From Massospora cicadina (lineage: Eukaryota; Entomophthoromycota; Entomophthoromycetes; Entomophthorales; Entomophthoraceae): DNA of 64,000 nucleotides. The DNA lies in assembly GCA_022478985.1 (NCBI GenBank), contig JAKSZP010009242.1, positions 186,001 to 250,000 on the forward strand, read 5' to 3'. Of this stretch, positions 20,823 to 31,440 are shown piece by piece (position 1 is the stretch's first letter; every line of letters begins with the position of its first letter). The position numbers and the translations under genes are program-made. The notes under the pieces are model-generated. The model did not search any database. It was given only the letters and a program-made list of their open reading frames with translations, and had not been told where the DNA came from.

Positions 20823-22083
20823 ATGCAACCAGTACATCAACACGCCACATTCCCAGCCACTTTCGTTGGTGGAATTCGGAGTCTGTGTGTATCTGGAAAT
20901 CCAAAAAACGGCCCTATGGGAAAAATTTTGTGAAGATGTACACAAAATTTTCCCGACCATGGTGTACATTGCACCTCACTCCATGTCACGTGGTTGGCTA
21001 GACTTAGGTTTTGAAAGCAAAATAGCAGCAGACGAGGCTGCAGCGGTGCGCATAGTGGTTGACCTCCCTGAAGGCAACGGGTCATCAAAACTAAATGCAC
21101 CAGATGGACAAAATCAAACCAAATTTTCCTCACGTTTGACTTTTTGCCTACTACGGTAAAACGTGACATTTTGGAGCAACACCTGAAAGATGGTCTCGCC
21201 ATATATGGTGAAATACAATCTTTCAAAATGCAACGTTTCATTCTGATGCCACACCTGTGCACAGGCAAAGCATTCACAGTTCTGACCCCAACTGAGGAGA
21301 TCGCGAAGGACCTAACCCAGATCCTGCACTCCACCTTTATTGACATCGCAGGGCATACCACCCACCCATTCTGGGTAACTGTGGACAGCGCGCCCCCCAT
21401 TTGCACCCACTGTGATGCGTTCAGCCATAAGGTGCACGCATGCCCCATCAAAGAGGGCGTCACATTCCAAGAGCACCCCTCAGCGGCCATGACCAGTGGA
21501 GAGGCGCATTATGAACCAACTGCAAGCACCAAGGAGGCTTTCCCGTGGGGAGCACAAGGCTGCTACCTATTGGTAAAGCCCATCTCCCCGCAGGAGCGGA
21601 AGAAGGCCAAGCAGGCCCATAGGGCCGCGGCCATGGACATGGCCAAGGCCAACACCACCATCCCACACTCACAACGCCAGGAGAACATGGAGACCTTCGC
21701 GGCAGAAGCAACTCGGGAATCCATTACCCAATCAGATTGGGAGGCCCATGCTGAACGGGCCACTCAATCTGAGGATCTGATGGGAGATTCGATCTCACCC
21801 AATTGATGCACCCAAGCCTCGGTCAAAACTGACTTGGGACCAATCCCAACTGAAAAATTTTTTTGCCCCACTTGATGGTGCACCAAACTTATCCGCACCA
21901 CAAAAAATTTGTTCAATGTCAGGAAAACAAAAAGTGAAGGCCAAAGCCAACGCGACTCTTTCCACAAAAATTAACAAAAACCCCAATAGCGTTGCTGCTA
22001 ACACCCGCGCTGCTGTGAAAGCCCGTGGGGACCTGGAAGAGGCTGGTGGGCCCAGGGGCCCACCCCTCGCACCTAAGGTGTGA
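20823..22083 (+). pseudogene. LINE copy 2 ORF1
   Basis: RNA-binding ORF1 protein. From the ATG at 20823 the family reading (QPLSLVEFGVCVYLEIQKTA, MVYIAPHSMSRGWLDLGFE) is in another frame by a few bases. It shifts again near 21120-21150, then runs open through DILEQHLKDGLAIYGE and LMPHLCTGKAFTVL to the CCHC knuckle CTHCDAFSHKVHAC (about 21400-21441). The C-terminal Lys/Thr/Pro-rich part ends in LAPKV and the stop TGA at 22081-22083. The last base of that TGA is the first base of the ORF2 ATG. The region before the knuckle resembles an RRM-like domain in layout, but I could not confirm this. Confidence 0.85.
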
Positions 22084-22085
22084 TG
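22045..22085 (+). promoter_or_regulatory. Twin hairpins plus overlapping stop/start TGATG
   Basis: Hairpin 1 (22045-22064) has a perfect 9-bp stem, GGTGGGCCC and GGGCCCACC, with a 2-base loop. Hairpin 2 (22067-22083) pairs TCGCACCT with AGGTGTGA around one base, with one G-U wobble. The ORF1 stop TGA (22081-22083) overlaps the ORF2 ATG (22083-22085). Stop/start overlaps with nearby RNA structure are known to drive termination-reinitiation of ORF2 in some other LINEs (for example SART1). The same role here is inference. Confidence 0.75.
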
Positions 22086-25000
22086 GGGGAAACCTTCACT
22101 CTAGGGATTCTGAATATCTCTGGACTCAAGGCCTCCCTGTCCTGGGCTAGGAAACTGAGTTTTTTACAAAACAATTTACCCGTGGATATCCTGGCCATCC
22201 AGGAGTCCCACTGTCCACAAGGTTCTGAGGAAGCTTGGAAAACAATGCTCCTACCATCCCTATCCTTTTGGTCAAAGCACTATGGGGTGCTAATTTGGAA
22301 AAACAATTTTTTCAAATTTATATCTTCAGAAACATTCCTAAATGGCCGAGTGCTTGTTGTCACCTTCTCATGGGCCGATGTTGCACACACAATAGTCAAC
22401 ATCTATGCCCCAAACGGTGCACATGAGCGTTGGGAATTTTTCTCATTGGTCAAATCCCTCCCACTACCCCCCGATTCTTTCCTAGTTGGTGACATAAACT
22501 GTTGGCTAACCTCACCAACGGACTAGTGGCCGCCCTCACCCCATACCCCACAGGGTCACGTAGAACTACGCGTTCTAAAAGCCACCCTTGGGTTAAGGGA
22601 TGTGCTACCGCGACATGCCCCACTGCTCGAAAATATGACGCATCCCCACGTCCATAATGGCCAATTAAGGTCCATGACCCGCATCAACCTTATTCTAGCA
22701 CCGGCGAAATTCCAACTCCACATCTCCCACTTCAAAACAACAAAAATGGAATTCTCTGACCACCGACTGGTCTCAATAATATACCACTTACCCATCACAG
22801 TTGCAAAGGCCCCACATTGGTGCAAAATCTGCCCCCCAGAGCTTGCGTCGCCAGGATTTTCCACATGGGTGGAAGAGGCAACTTTGGCAAAATCATTTTT
22901 TGCACCATTTTGCATGGACCCCATTTCCACATGGGCAACTTTCAAAGAAGACACCATCCGCCACTATTGCCATCTCTCCTCCAGATGCTCACGAGCCACA
23001 TTGGCAGTTATATTGCGAGCGCTGGCAGAATTGGCCCACTAGGAGTCCAACATTCCAGCCACAGGATATAGCCCTGCATGGGGCTGGAAAGTGGGTGGAG
23101 TCAGCTGCCCACCTCAACACACTCGAAAGACAACACAAACATCGGGTTTGTGTCCAATACAGGGCCACATGCATCACTAAAGGTGACAAGTGCACCGCAT
23201 ACTTCTTCAAAAAATTTTGCACCACGCCAGAGCGTGGCCTGCACACAGGTGCGAAGATCGGATAATTCCATTGTGGACACACTGGCCAAAGTGGCAATCA
23301 AAATGCAAAGATATTACTCTGAGTTATACTGAGCTGAACCAATTCAGCCAGCTGAAATGGCAGAATTTCTCGACTGAGCTCATATCTGCACCATTTTCTG
23401 ATACCCGGAAATAATGAATTTAATTACTCCAAACGAATTATGGACAGCCATTCGCGGTGCGCCAAGCCAAAAATGCCCAGGCCCAGATGGCATTCCATAT
23501 GAGTTCTACAAAAAATATTTTATATATATATCCCTATTGCTGCTAGCCTCACTCAACCAAAGCCTGTTGGAAACGCGCCTCCTACCAGGAGGACATGAGG
23601 CCTTTACTGTCACACTCTTCAAGAAAGGGGATAGGCTTGACTTAGCCAACTGGCGCCCCATTTCTCTAAGAAACACAGACACCAAAATTTTAACCAAAAT
23701 CATGGCTAACCGTTTAGGGACTGTAGCATCTGCCACCATCTCCCCAGAACAATTTGGTTTTATCCCCAGAAGGTCGATTTGGGATAACGTGCACTCAGTG
23801 GCTAATGTGTGTCAGTCCACAGCCTCTGGGGCACTTGTATTTTTGGACCAACAAAAGGCCTATGATAGAGTAAATTGGGAATACCTTAGGCCCTGCCTCC
23901 ATCAATTCCGCCTACCCCCCGCTTCATTAACTGGGTAATGCTGCTCACAGAATCTGCAACAAAGGGAGTGCATGGCCCAGGCTTCCTAACGGAAGTAGTC
24001 CACCCTCAAAGGGGCCTGCGACAAGGGGACCCCCTCAGCCCACTCTTATACAACTTCAGCCTTGACCCACTACTGCGAAATGTGAATGCCCACCTCACTG
24101 GGGTCCATGTGCCAGGCCAAACCCCAGTCAAGATGATGTCATTTGCAGACGATTGCTTAGTGGGGGTGTCTAATAACAAAGATGCATGCGCGCTTGAAGC
24201 CCTCATCCAGGAATATTCCCGGTAAGCAACGCGGCACTGAACGACTCCAAAACCAAAATCATCCTCCTTGGTCAGTTTCAGAACTGCTGGGCCCCAGCAA
24301 TTAGTTCCCAACCTGGCCCATCTGCTCGCCCACGTCCACGCCTTACTAACTCAACACACACCGCCTCACTGGTGCTCCCCTTTTTGCCACGTCCTACCAT
24401 AGGACCAGTACGCCATCTGGGCGTGTGGATGGAGGCAGGCGGATACGCGTCAGCAGTAATGGAGTGCTGTATACTGGACAACGTGATGAAGCGAATCGCC
24501 TCTCTCAGAGCCACTCACCTTACTACCCTCACTGGCAGGGTTGTTCTTGCCAACTCTATGCTCCTATCCAAAGTCTGGTTTGGAGCCCACGCCATCCCCT
24601 TCTCCCCAAGCTTCTTCAAATCCCTGTATGCTTTGCTGCAAGGATGGCTTTGGTCAGGCCACCCTCCACCAGTACGGCTAAAGGTCATGTTTGGCCCTCA
24701 TCATCAAGGTGGCATGGGCCTGCTTGACTTCAAAGCCCATGCCGCCAAGATCATGGGTACTTGGATCGCGGCCGTCACTGCTCCTACACTCCCATCCCAA
24801 CACTGGTCCCGCGCGGCCCGCTCCAACTTCTCCCGAGCCTTGGGCCTCAATAATCCATCAAACCCCCACTCCCTGATGAAATACCTCGCATCACACACAT
24901 CGGCCACAGGTCCCCACGGGACTAAAACCCACTACAAACGTATCCTACTCTCCATGCAAAGCGCAGAGTGGAGAATTCGTATTAGTGGACATACAACCCA

Positions 25001-25711
25001 AAGAGGCCGCCCCTCTCCTCAGTTCACACAAGAGGTACAGGGGCTACCCATCCATGATGGCGCGATCCCCATTCGACCCCAAGTCCTATCCAGGGTGGAC
25101 TACCTGGACATGATGGACATCCCTTATTCCATTGAAACTCAAAAGACTATTTGGAAATACGCACACCATCCTCTGTTACAGCCTCAAGTCCGCTCCCTTG
25201 TGTGGCACTGCCTGAGGTGGGTGTATCATACAGCTGAGCGCTCTAACGCTTTACACTCATCCTGTGTCGTGTGTGGCCAGTATGGAACGCTGTTCCACCG
25301 CCTGGAGAAGTGCCCCACCTCTAAAGTGATATGGCGCGAAGTCCAACGTCTGCTAGACCAGGATCAAACACATCCCTTCAGTCTGTCAAGAGATATGTTT
25401 GCTTCATCAATGGCCTCCCCCTCCCACCCTCCCTCCGTGCTCTGGTGGTTGCAATCGCCATGTGGACCATCCACTTGATTGTCTTGGAAGCCATCGCTGG
25501 ATCCATCCCCACCCTCCCTGAAGCTGTCCACAGATTCCAGTCTCATTTGGTGGACCACTTTCAAGCGTGGATGTTTGGATATCTCCCACCGTGTCACCGA
25601 CAGCTGGTCTCCTCCTGGTTCCCAGTCTGGTTCATCAAATCAGACCCCTTCCTCCACACGTACTCAATAGTGGCTACGGCCCCTTCACACGTTCCCTCCC
25701 CCTCCCCATAA
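22083..25711 (+). pseudogene. LINE copy 2 ORF2: endonuclease, RT, zf-RVT-like C-terminus
   Basis: Endonuclease 22083-22523: LGILNISGL (Asn), LAIQESHC (catalytic Glu), IVNIYAPNG and VGDINCW, then TAG at 22524-22526 where copy 1 has Trp. FSDHRLVS (catalytic Asp/His) follows near 22755. RT 23414-24230: GPDGIPYEFY, KKGDRLDLANWRPISL, FIPRRSIWDNV, DQQKAYDRVNW (catalytic Asp present), RGLRQGDPLSPLLYN and MSFADDCLVGV (both Asp present). Single-base frameshifts lie near 23930 and 24225. The open frame 24372-25478 covers LGVW, HQGGMGLLDF, then the zinc motif CVVCGQYG...HRLEKC (about 25260-25313). The last part (AMWTIHLIV, DHFQAWMFGY) is in another frame, 25331-25711, the same shift as in copy 1. The start is the ATG at 22083; a GTG three bases upstream is less likely. 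Confidence 0.9.
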
Positions 25712-25866
25712 GTGGCGTTCCCGCTGGCAACAAGAGATAGCATCGCTTCTCTGGGGTGCCTCCCCTGGTACTATGTTTTGTCTCGTCTGAGTCATATTCA
25801 GAAGTGTCCGTCCCATGGTCAGCCTTCCCCGCAATAAATTTTAATTTAAATAAACAGTCTAATCCT

Positions 25867-26420
25867 TAATGCGCTCTTTGCTGTCCTTGGCTTTTTTGAA
25901 CACAAATAAAATGCAGATCTCAAGCAAGGATAGAAATTCTTCCACATAATGAATAATAAAATTGTATTCTTGGCGAAATTAAGTGCCCAGAAGTAACTAA
26001 TAGCTGATGGTTATCCAAAGCTATAGCTGAGGCATTTAACAAACTCATCTTATACTGGAGGTGGAGCTCAGAGTAGGCCCCTATAGATCAGGTCATTGAG
26101 GCCCAGTGGTGCCAAACTCAATGTAATGGGGCAGATAAGGTGAAATATTAAATAGTTTATTAGTTTGGAAGAGATTATATATACTGGAGACCCTCTTTTA
26201 ATTATAGCGAGTACAAGGATTATATGAAACTTGACCACAACACAAGTACCTAGAGATATTGAATTGGGGTAGAAAGGTAAGAGACATTGGCGACTTGTCA
26301 TAAAAAAGAGCAGAATCAATATTTTTATTCTGAATTGTTTAACTCATGGTTCCAGGGTTTACCAATGGCGACCTCTGTAGGGCTTTCAGGCTTGAGTAGA
26401 GGTATAACAGGGGGAGCATC
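25867..26420 (-). pseudogene. Element B protease relic
   Basis: The aspartic protease would cut Gag-Pol. The minus-strand frame 26319-26068 reads LAIIKRGSPVYIISSKLINY, matching MAILDTGSPVNVISSKLMKK in elements E and F. The catalytic Asp-Thr-Gly has become Lys-Arg-Gly. The right edge of LINE copy 2 lies at 25848, with its target duplication to 25866. Confidence 0.75.
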
Positions 26421-28430
26421 AGCACAAAGAGTCTTTGTCTTCATGATGATCTCTTTTTTTCTGAAAGATCGCCTTCCGCTTTTTCCTGACATTTATAGCA
26501 CTCATCCTTAGTGTTGGCTACCTTGCAGTAGGAAAAATTGGCACACCATTTTCCTTGGCCTCCAGCGCATGCACTCTAGTCTAGGAGGGCTCAAACCGTA
26601 GAGGGGTACTTGTTTAAAGTGGCTGCAGGGATTTCATTAAGGTCCTCTTAAATGTCAAAGATGCTGGTAAAGATTCATTTAAGTACTATCACGTGGAGCT
26701 AAACATTAGTTCAAAATTCAATTGCAAAAAGAAAGGTGGTAATAGTATTATCTAAAGTATATAATTAATAGTGACTAGTGGTTGCGCACTAGCATAAAAG
26801 TGACGTGAGAAACCAGAAGGGTTTTATACCTTGGTGAGGTGAGTATCCATGAAGGCTTGTTTATGACTTGAGAGGGTCTGATCAGAGCCAAATCTCTGTA
26901 TGAGATCGGTCTTGACCTGGGACCAGGTCTGGCATTCACATAGATGGGGTCATTATTTCACAGGATTTCTCACACAAACAGGCTTGGATATGCTTGACCT
27001 TTTGGCAATTTGTGGCCTCTTAAATAGATCTAAAAGCGTCTAAAAATGATTCAATACCTTTTTAGCCGTGACAAATTTTTTCTTGAAGCTAGGCTTAAAA
27101 GCTGATCTTACTAGCGTGGAGAGGGCATGGATACCAGCTTCGTCAATCTGGATAGTCTCAGAAGACACTGACGTGGCATATGCGCGGGGAGCCAGCTGGC
27201 CCATTTGTCTTTTCATCTTCTCTAAGATATCTTGCAATTTCTCTCAGCATCAATTGAGAGCGTTGGCGTCAGCCTTTTAATCAATTTTTGTTTTTGGATT
27301 TAGAACTTTGGGCTTACAGAAGCTGAATTGAGTCTCCAACTTTACATATTGCTGCTTCATCTCATCAACTATTCATCTGTAGATTTCATAAACTTTTGTG
27401 CATTCTCCATTTTGTATTCTAATGCGCCTAGAGTGATAGCAGGATTGATGAGGCTTCCATCAAGTTGAATCCACACCCTTGAGCAATTCTTTTATATGTT
27501 TCTGAAGTTCGTCCTAATTTTTTGTATATCACCATGCATGAGGTCCTCAGAGCCTTCAGTAGGGGGAACATTTTACACATGGGTGCCATGAGCTTCTGGA
27601 CCCCATTCTTACCTCAGTCCCCTAAGGACTTCTTGATCCTCTCAGTCCTCCAAACCTTCTGTGACAGTGTCACTCCAGTGCTGAAGTTGAACAAGCAAGG
27701 TTTCTGCTTGGCTCAATTGTTGCTTCAAGATAGATTCTAAAGCCCAGGTTGGGCAGCAGCCCATGATGTGGACTTTGGATGTACTTGTGTACCTTGGAGA
27801 CATACCCTGTAGTTGCTGAGTAAGGTGGGTATCCATATATCCAAATATTTCTGAGTCCCCACAGGGTGATCTGACTTTGGGCATCATTGATGAGGTGACA
27901 GATATCCCAAATAGCTTCATAACTGTTTCAAACATAAGCGGAGGCATATTTGTAAATTTTGACCAGGTTGGAGTTGAGGACCTGCATTAATATCTGCTGG
28001 CTTAACATTTTTTGATGATGTAACCCAACATGTTGGAGGAGATTATGAAGGGCTGGATGTGCAAACTGCCGCTTTTTGGGTTCTGCTCCGCCAACCAACT
28101 CATTGTTGGATAAGGCAGTCGAGCTGAAAAGTCTCCACATGAAGGAGGGTACAGCAGAAGCTCGCAAATGAAAGGATTGGTCTCAGGTATTTAGATCCCA
28201 TCTAAAAGCTTATGGATGATGTGATCTAGGTTGTCAGTTTGAAGATAGAACTGGCTGCGGTTTGGCATGGGAGGATTGAACTCAAAGAAGCCTAGAAATT
28301 CAGGCTCTCAGGTTGTATTGGTTGTACCTCAAATTGTTATGTACTAGCCTATCAAGTAAACTCCTTTACCATCAGAGGAGGGGATGTTAGTAACGTTATC
28401 TTCCATGTTTTGTGATCAAAGTTCTCACTA
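26421..28430 (-). pseudogene. Element B gag
   Basis: Structural protein. N-terminal pieces at 28167-27642 correspond to the long coiled-coil-like start of gag in E and F (HPALHNLLQHVGLHHQKML compares with RPALVHMMHLLADHHEEL). SAFKPSFKKKFVTAKKVL near 27100-27050 matches FKPTFKEKYIPGEGS. CQTWSQVKTDLIQRFGS near 26930-26880 matches STWSEVKEALINTFSS. A cysteine-rich remnant (WCANFSYCKVANTKDECYKC) at about 26565-26500 is the decayed zinc knuckle. Frameshifts separate all blocks. Confidence 0.78.
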
Positions 28431-28464
28431 ATTACATCCCAGGTCCCATTGTAGTGAGCACATG

Positions 28465-29099
28465 TATAGGGCTTACTCAAAGGATAAGCCAAAATTTAAT
28501 AATCTGTGGGTGCCCAGAGCAGTAGGCAAAGAAGTCATTAGTTTTCTTCAAGATTGCTCTGCTTTATAAAATGAATGGAGAGAGGAGATATCATAGTACT
28601 TTCGCTTTTTCAAGGTCTGGATTATATGCACTATCCTGAGATACAAAACTATCTTTTATAACAATGTGGAGAGGTATATCTAAATATATATTTTCTGGGT
28701 AAATATACAAAAATCATATTTGTTAAAGCTTCCAATATTTTAGGGCGGCAAGGTGTCTTATGGCAGATAAGACACTCACGTCATCTTTGTTCAGGTTTTT
28801 ATTTCTTGACCAGTATGGGGTCAATCTTCAGCCACTATAGTTGGTCAGCTTTAGATTGTTGTCCTTTTGTTGTGTGAGTGCTTCTTGATGGCGTTTCCTA
28901 ATATTGAGATGGAGTCTCACCAGGTAACAATTAATCAATCTACTTTATTACTTGACTGTTTGAGGGCAGAGGCTCATTTGGTTTAATCCATTTGATCACA
29001 GAAGGCACTTTCCCGGAGGAGAATGGCCAAGCAGTTTATTGGTCTGGTCCTGAGATGAACTGGGCCGTTCTATTGTATAAACGCAGACAATATGAACTA
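28465..29099 (-). repeat. Element B 5' LTR
   Basis: Partner of 16881-17502. Its inner end (28465) lies next to a PBS-like sequence, read on the minus strand as TGTGCTCACTACAATGGGAC (about 28460-28441). Elements E and F have TGGTGCTCACTACAGGGG at the same place. Its outer end reads TGTCTGCG on the minus strand and is followed by the ATATG target copy. Confidence 0.83.
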
Positions 29100-29104
29100 T
29101 TCAT

Positions 29105-29340
29105 ATCTATACCTTCACGTCACTTTTGACTCCCAGCTGTGGTAATTACCTCATATGCTCACCCATTTTCAGGTGAACTTTAAGATGGCCCTGTGAATTT
29201 CTGATTCATTACCAACTGCCAGCATTTATATTTGATCAGATGCTCAGCTTTGGCGGATTAAACCACCTCCCTTTCACACTCCATCCATCTATCCTCCGCC
29301 TCAAGCCCTTAGGATTTCAGGCGTAATATAAAGTTTAATA
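29105..29340 (+). pseudogene. Probable 3' end of the old LINE relic
   Basis: Directly after element B's target copy, a plus-strand reading contains HMLTHFQVNFKMAL, similar to HLVDHFQAWMFGYLP near the end of ORF2 in the younger LINEs. It runs into an untranslated end with TCAGGTTGGGG. This supports element B being inserted into the same old LINE; the match is short. Confidence 0.5.
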
Positions 29341-29479
29341 AATCTTACCTCAGGTTGGGGCGCTTAGTACTAAAAAATTCTCATCACAAATGCAATACAA
29401 TATTAAACCAGAAAACTTTTTGTGAAACTAAGAAATTAATTCTTCGTCTCCATTTTATTTGATAAGCTGATTTCATTTA

Positions 29480-31002
29480 AAGGAGAATTCTGAGTCTTCT
29501 TATCCCAAATCTGCAAAAAGAACCATTAATTACACTTGAAAGATTTTCTTAGCATTATCAACTTTTTAAATAATTTGAGAATCTTATAGAGTTATGGGAT
29601 CAACTTACATCTTAATAAAGCAAGAGGACAACTTGTTAACTCTTTGACTGGTCCTTAAACGCCCTTAAGGACCCTTATTTGGATGAAATGTATATGTCAC
29701 AGACATCTGTGCCACTAAGTCCATCTAACCTGCCAGACATATGCTTGACTTACAAGTTATTATTGTCAAGAACCCAGAGCTGCCACACCCCAAAAATGCA
29801 ACAACTTTTTTTAGATAACTCTGACACCAAGCATATACCTAAGCTTTATATAAACATGTCACCCTAAAAGGTGAATTGCCAAATTATGACCTCTTGGAGC
29901 AATTCCAACATCTATCATGCTGGTTCAAGAGCAACAACCATGTGACAACACTTTTCTTAAATTGAAAATAGCCCAAACATAATTTCCATCAGTAAAATGC
30001 TCCCTTAGTTTGTAATGCCAAATTCATAAACTTGATGGATTCTGCTCTATTGAGACCATTAATGAGATTGTACAAGGATTGACCTGCTAAGACTGTTTAT
30101 GTACTCAGCCTCAGATAGAACGACCAACACAACTCATAATTGGGATGCCATCAAGACCAAAAGTAAAAAATACTTTTGTGCCTCGCAGACCTGCATTAGA
30201 TTAAATACAAAATGAAACCCTTCTGAAAAAATAAAGTAGATCACTTTATTCAAGATGTATGCTTACAAAAGAACAAAAATAAAAAAGTTAAAAATAATAT
30301 AATTTTATAAAACCCCAAAGAAGTATAAAAGATGATTTACTAAATAAGGATACCCCAAAGTCTCTCAAATTCTTTGATTTATCCGTGGAAGATTAAGTTG
30401 ACCCTCCTCATGTAACTTCCAATTTATAAAGTGCCTACCCAGAATTTATTATATATTATAACGCAAATTGGTCAAACTACTCACCCCAAAAACATGCTGT
30501 TTAAAACACACTTTAAAACTCCCCACCAAACACCCTAGTACAGTCAGAAAGTCCATAAAATTACTAAATCAACATATACTCAAATTTTCCTTCCAAAATT
30601 TTAATGGCCAATCAATTATCCAGTAATGAGTCTAAGTAATTCATCCTCCAAAAACTCTAAAACAGTGAGATACATGTGTCCCTTAGGGATTTAAGTAAGT
30701 CAGTCTTTCCTTATGAGAAGATAAGCGCCCAGCCATAGGCCTTACTTGACTCCAAACTATTAATTACAAACCTGAGACCCTGTAATAAACCACAGAACCC
30801 CTAATACCAAGGATTTCTCCTAGGGTACAAACCTACAATTTCTATGGACTCTGGGTCAACAGCTAACATCAGATATGAATATATACTCAAGAGCAATCTA
30901 GTTCTTTATCGCTGTAAAATATTAACAGATCTGTTGCGAACAATTCTTAAATTAACCTGTAATTCCTTGGTAAAACAAAATCAATTTACGCCGTTTTTTG
31001 AT
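29480..31002 (+). pseudogene. Element D: gag and protease relic (first piece)
   Basis: Old plus-strand Ty3/gypsy element. The gag-like reading near 29850-29960 (NYDLLEQFQHLSCWFKSNNH) and 30060-30190 (SIETINEIVQGL, RPTQLIIGMPSRPKVKNTF) is weak by itself. The protease is clearer: TISMDSGSTANIRYEYILKS at 30829-30888 keeps the D-S-G active site and aligns with AILDTGSPVNVISSKLM. The reading breaks off where element C begins. No 5' LTR could be identified between 29341 and 29480. Confidence 0.6.
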
Positions 31003-31440
31003 TAAAAAGTTTGTTGGCCGGTTCTTTTGTGGGTAAACACTTATTGTCCATATCAGCGTCAGCAGGATTCTAGTGAGATTATTAATCACATGTGCAAATG
31101 TATACTTTGCAATTATTAAACCTGATAAAGTATGATAAAGCGTACTTTTATATTTGAACAAGGTGATATTATTTCTCAAAGGAACACGCTCTCATACAGG
31201 ATATTATGACCCTTGATTGTCAAGGTCTACAATCTTTGAGTGAACTCTGTCTTTGGTTTAGAATGGAATAGAATTCTTTGTACTCTATGAAGAGTTTTGA
31301 AATTAACAAGACCCTTTTTATATTTGAGAATAAGGAATTAAAACTAATTTATTGGGTGGCGACTTCAAATTGTCAAGGGTTAGCACATCAAAGGTTTGGT
31401 TTGTATATGAACTAATTTATTACCTGGATCTCCTGGCAAT
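31003..31440 (-). repeat. Element C 3' LTR (approximate)
   Basis: Pairs with 38610-39052. The inner end is set by the PPT-like TTTTAGGGGGTAT on the minus strand. The outer end is estimated from the alignment with the other LTR. Confidence 0.65.

Larger units (their letters stand above)
20571..25848 (+). mobile_element. LINE copy 2 (full length, plus strand)
   Basis: About 5.28 kb, starting CTTTTCTTTCTCGTTGC and ending CCCCGCAATAAATTTT with a short A/T-rich tail. The target duplication is AATAAACAGTATAATCCT (20553-20570) and the same with one change at 25849-25866. It inserted into element B between the protease and RT. It is the closest relative of copy 1. It has the best ORF1/ORF2 junction of the three, but several single-base frameshifts and one TAG. 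Confidence 0.95.
16881..29099 (-). mobile_element. Element B: Ty3/gypsy, minus strand, interrupted by LINE copy 2
   Basis: Similar terminal regions at 16881-17502 and 28465-29099 are direct LTRs, and ATATG flanks both sides (16876-16880, 29100-29104). The LTR ends are decayed: at the inner and outer 3' ends the plus strand reads TTTTGG and TATAGG where element E has TGTGGG. Reading right to left: PBS-like sequence, gag, protease, [LINE copy 2], RT, RNase H, integrase, PPT. About 6.9 kb remain without the LINE. All frames are broken. Confidence 0.88.

Noticed and set aside
22080..22082. GTG as ORF2 start in LINE copy 2
   Set aside because: An ATG follows three bases later and forms the TGATG overlap; GTG starts are rare in eukaryotes.
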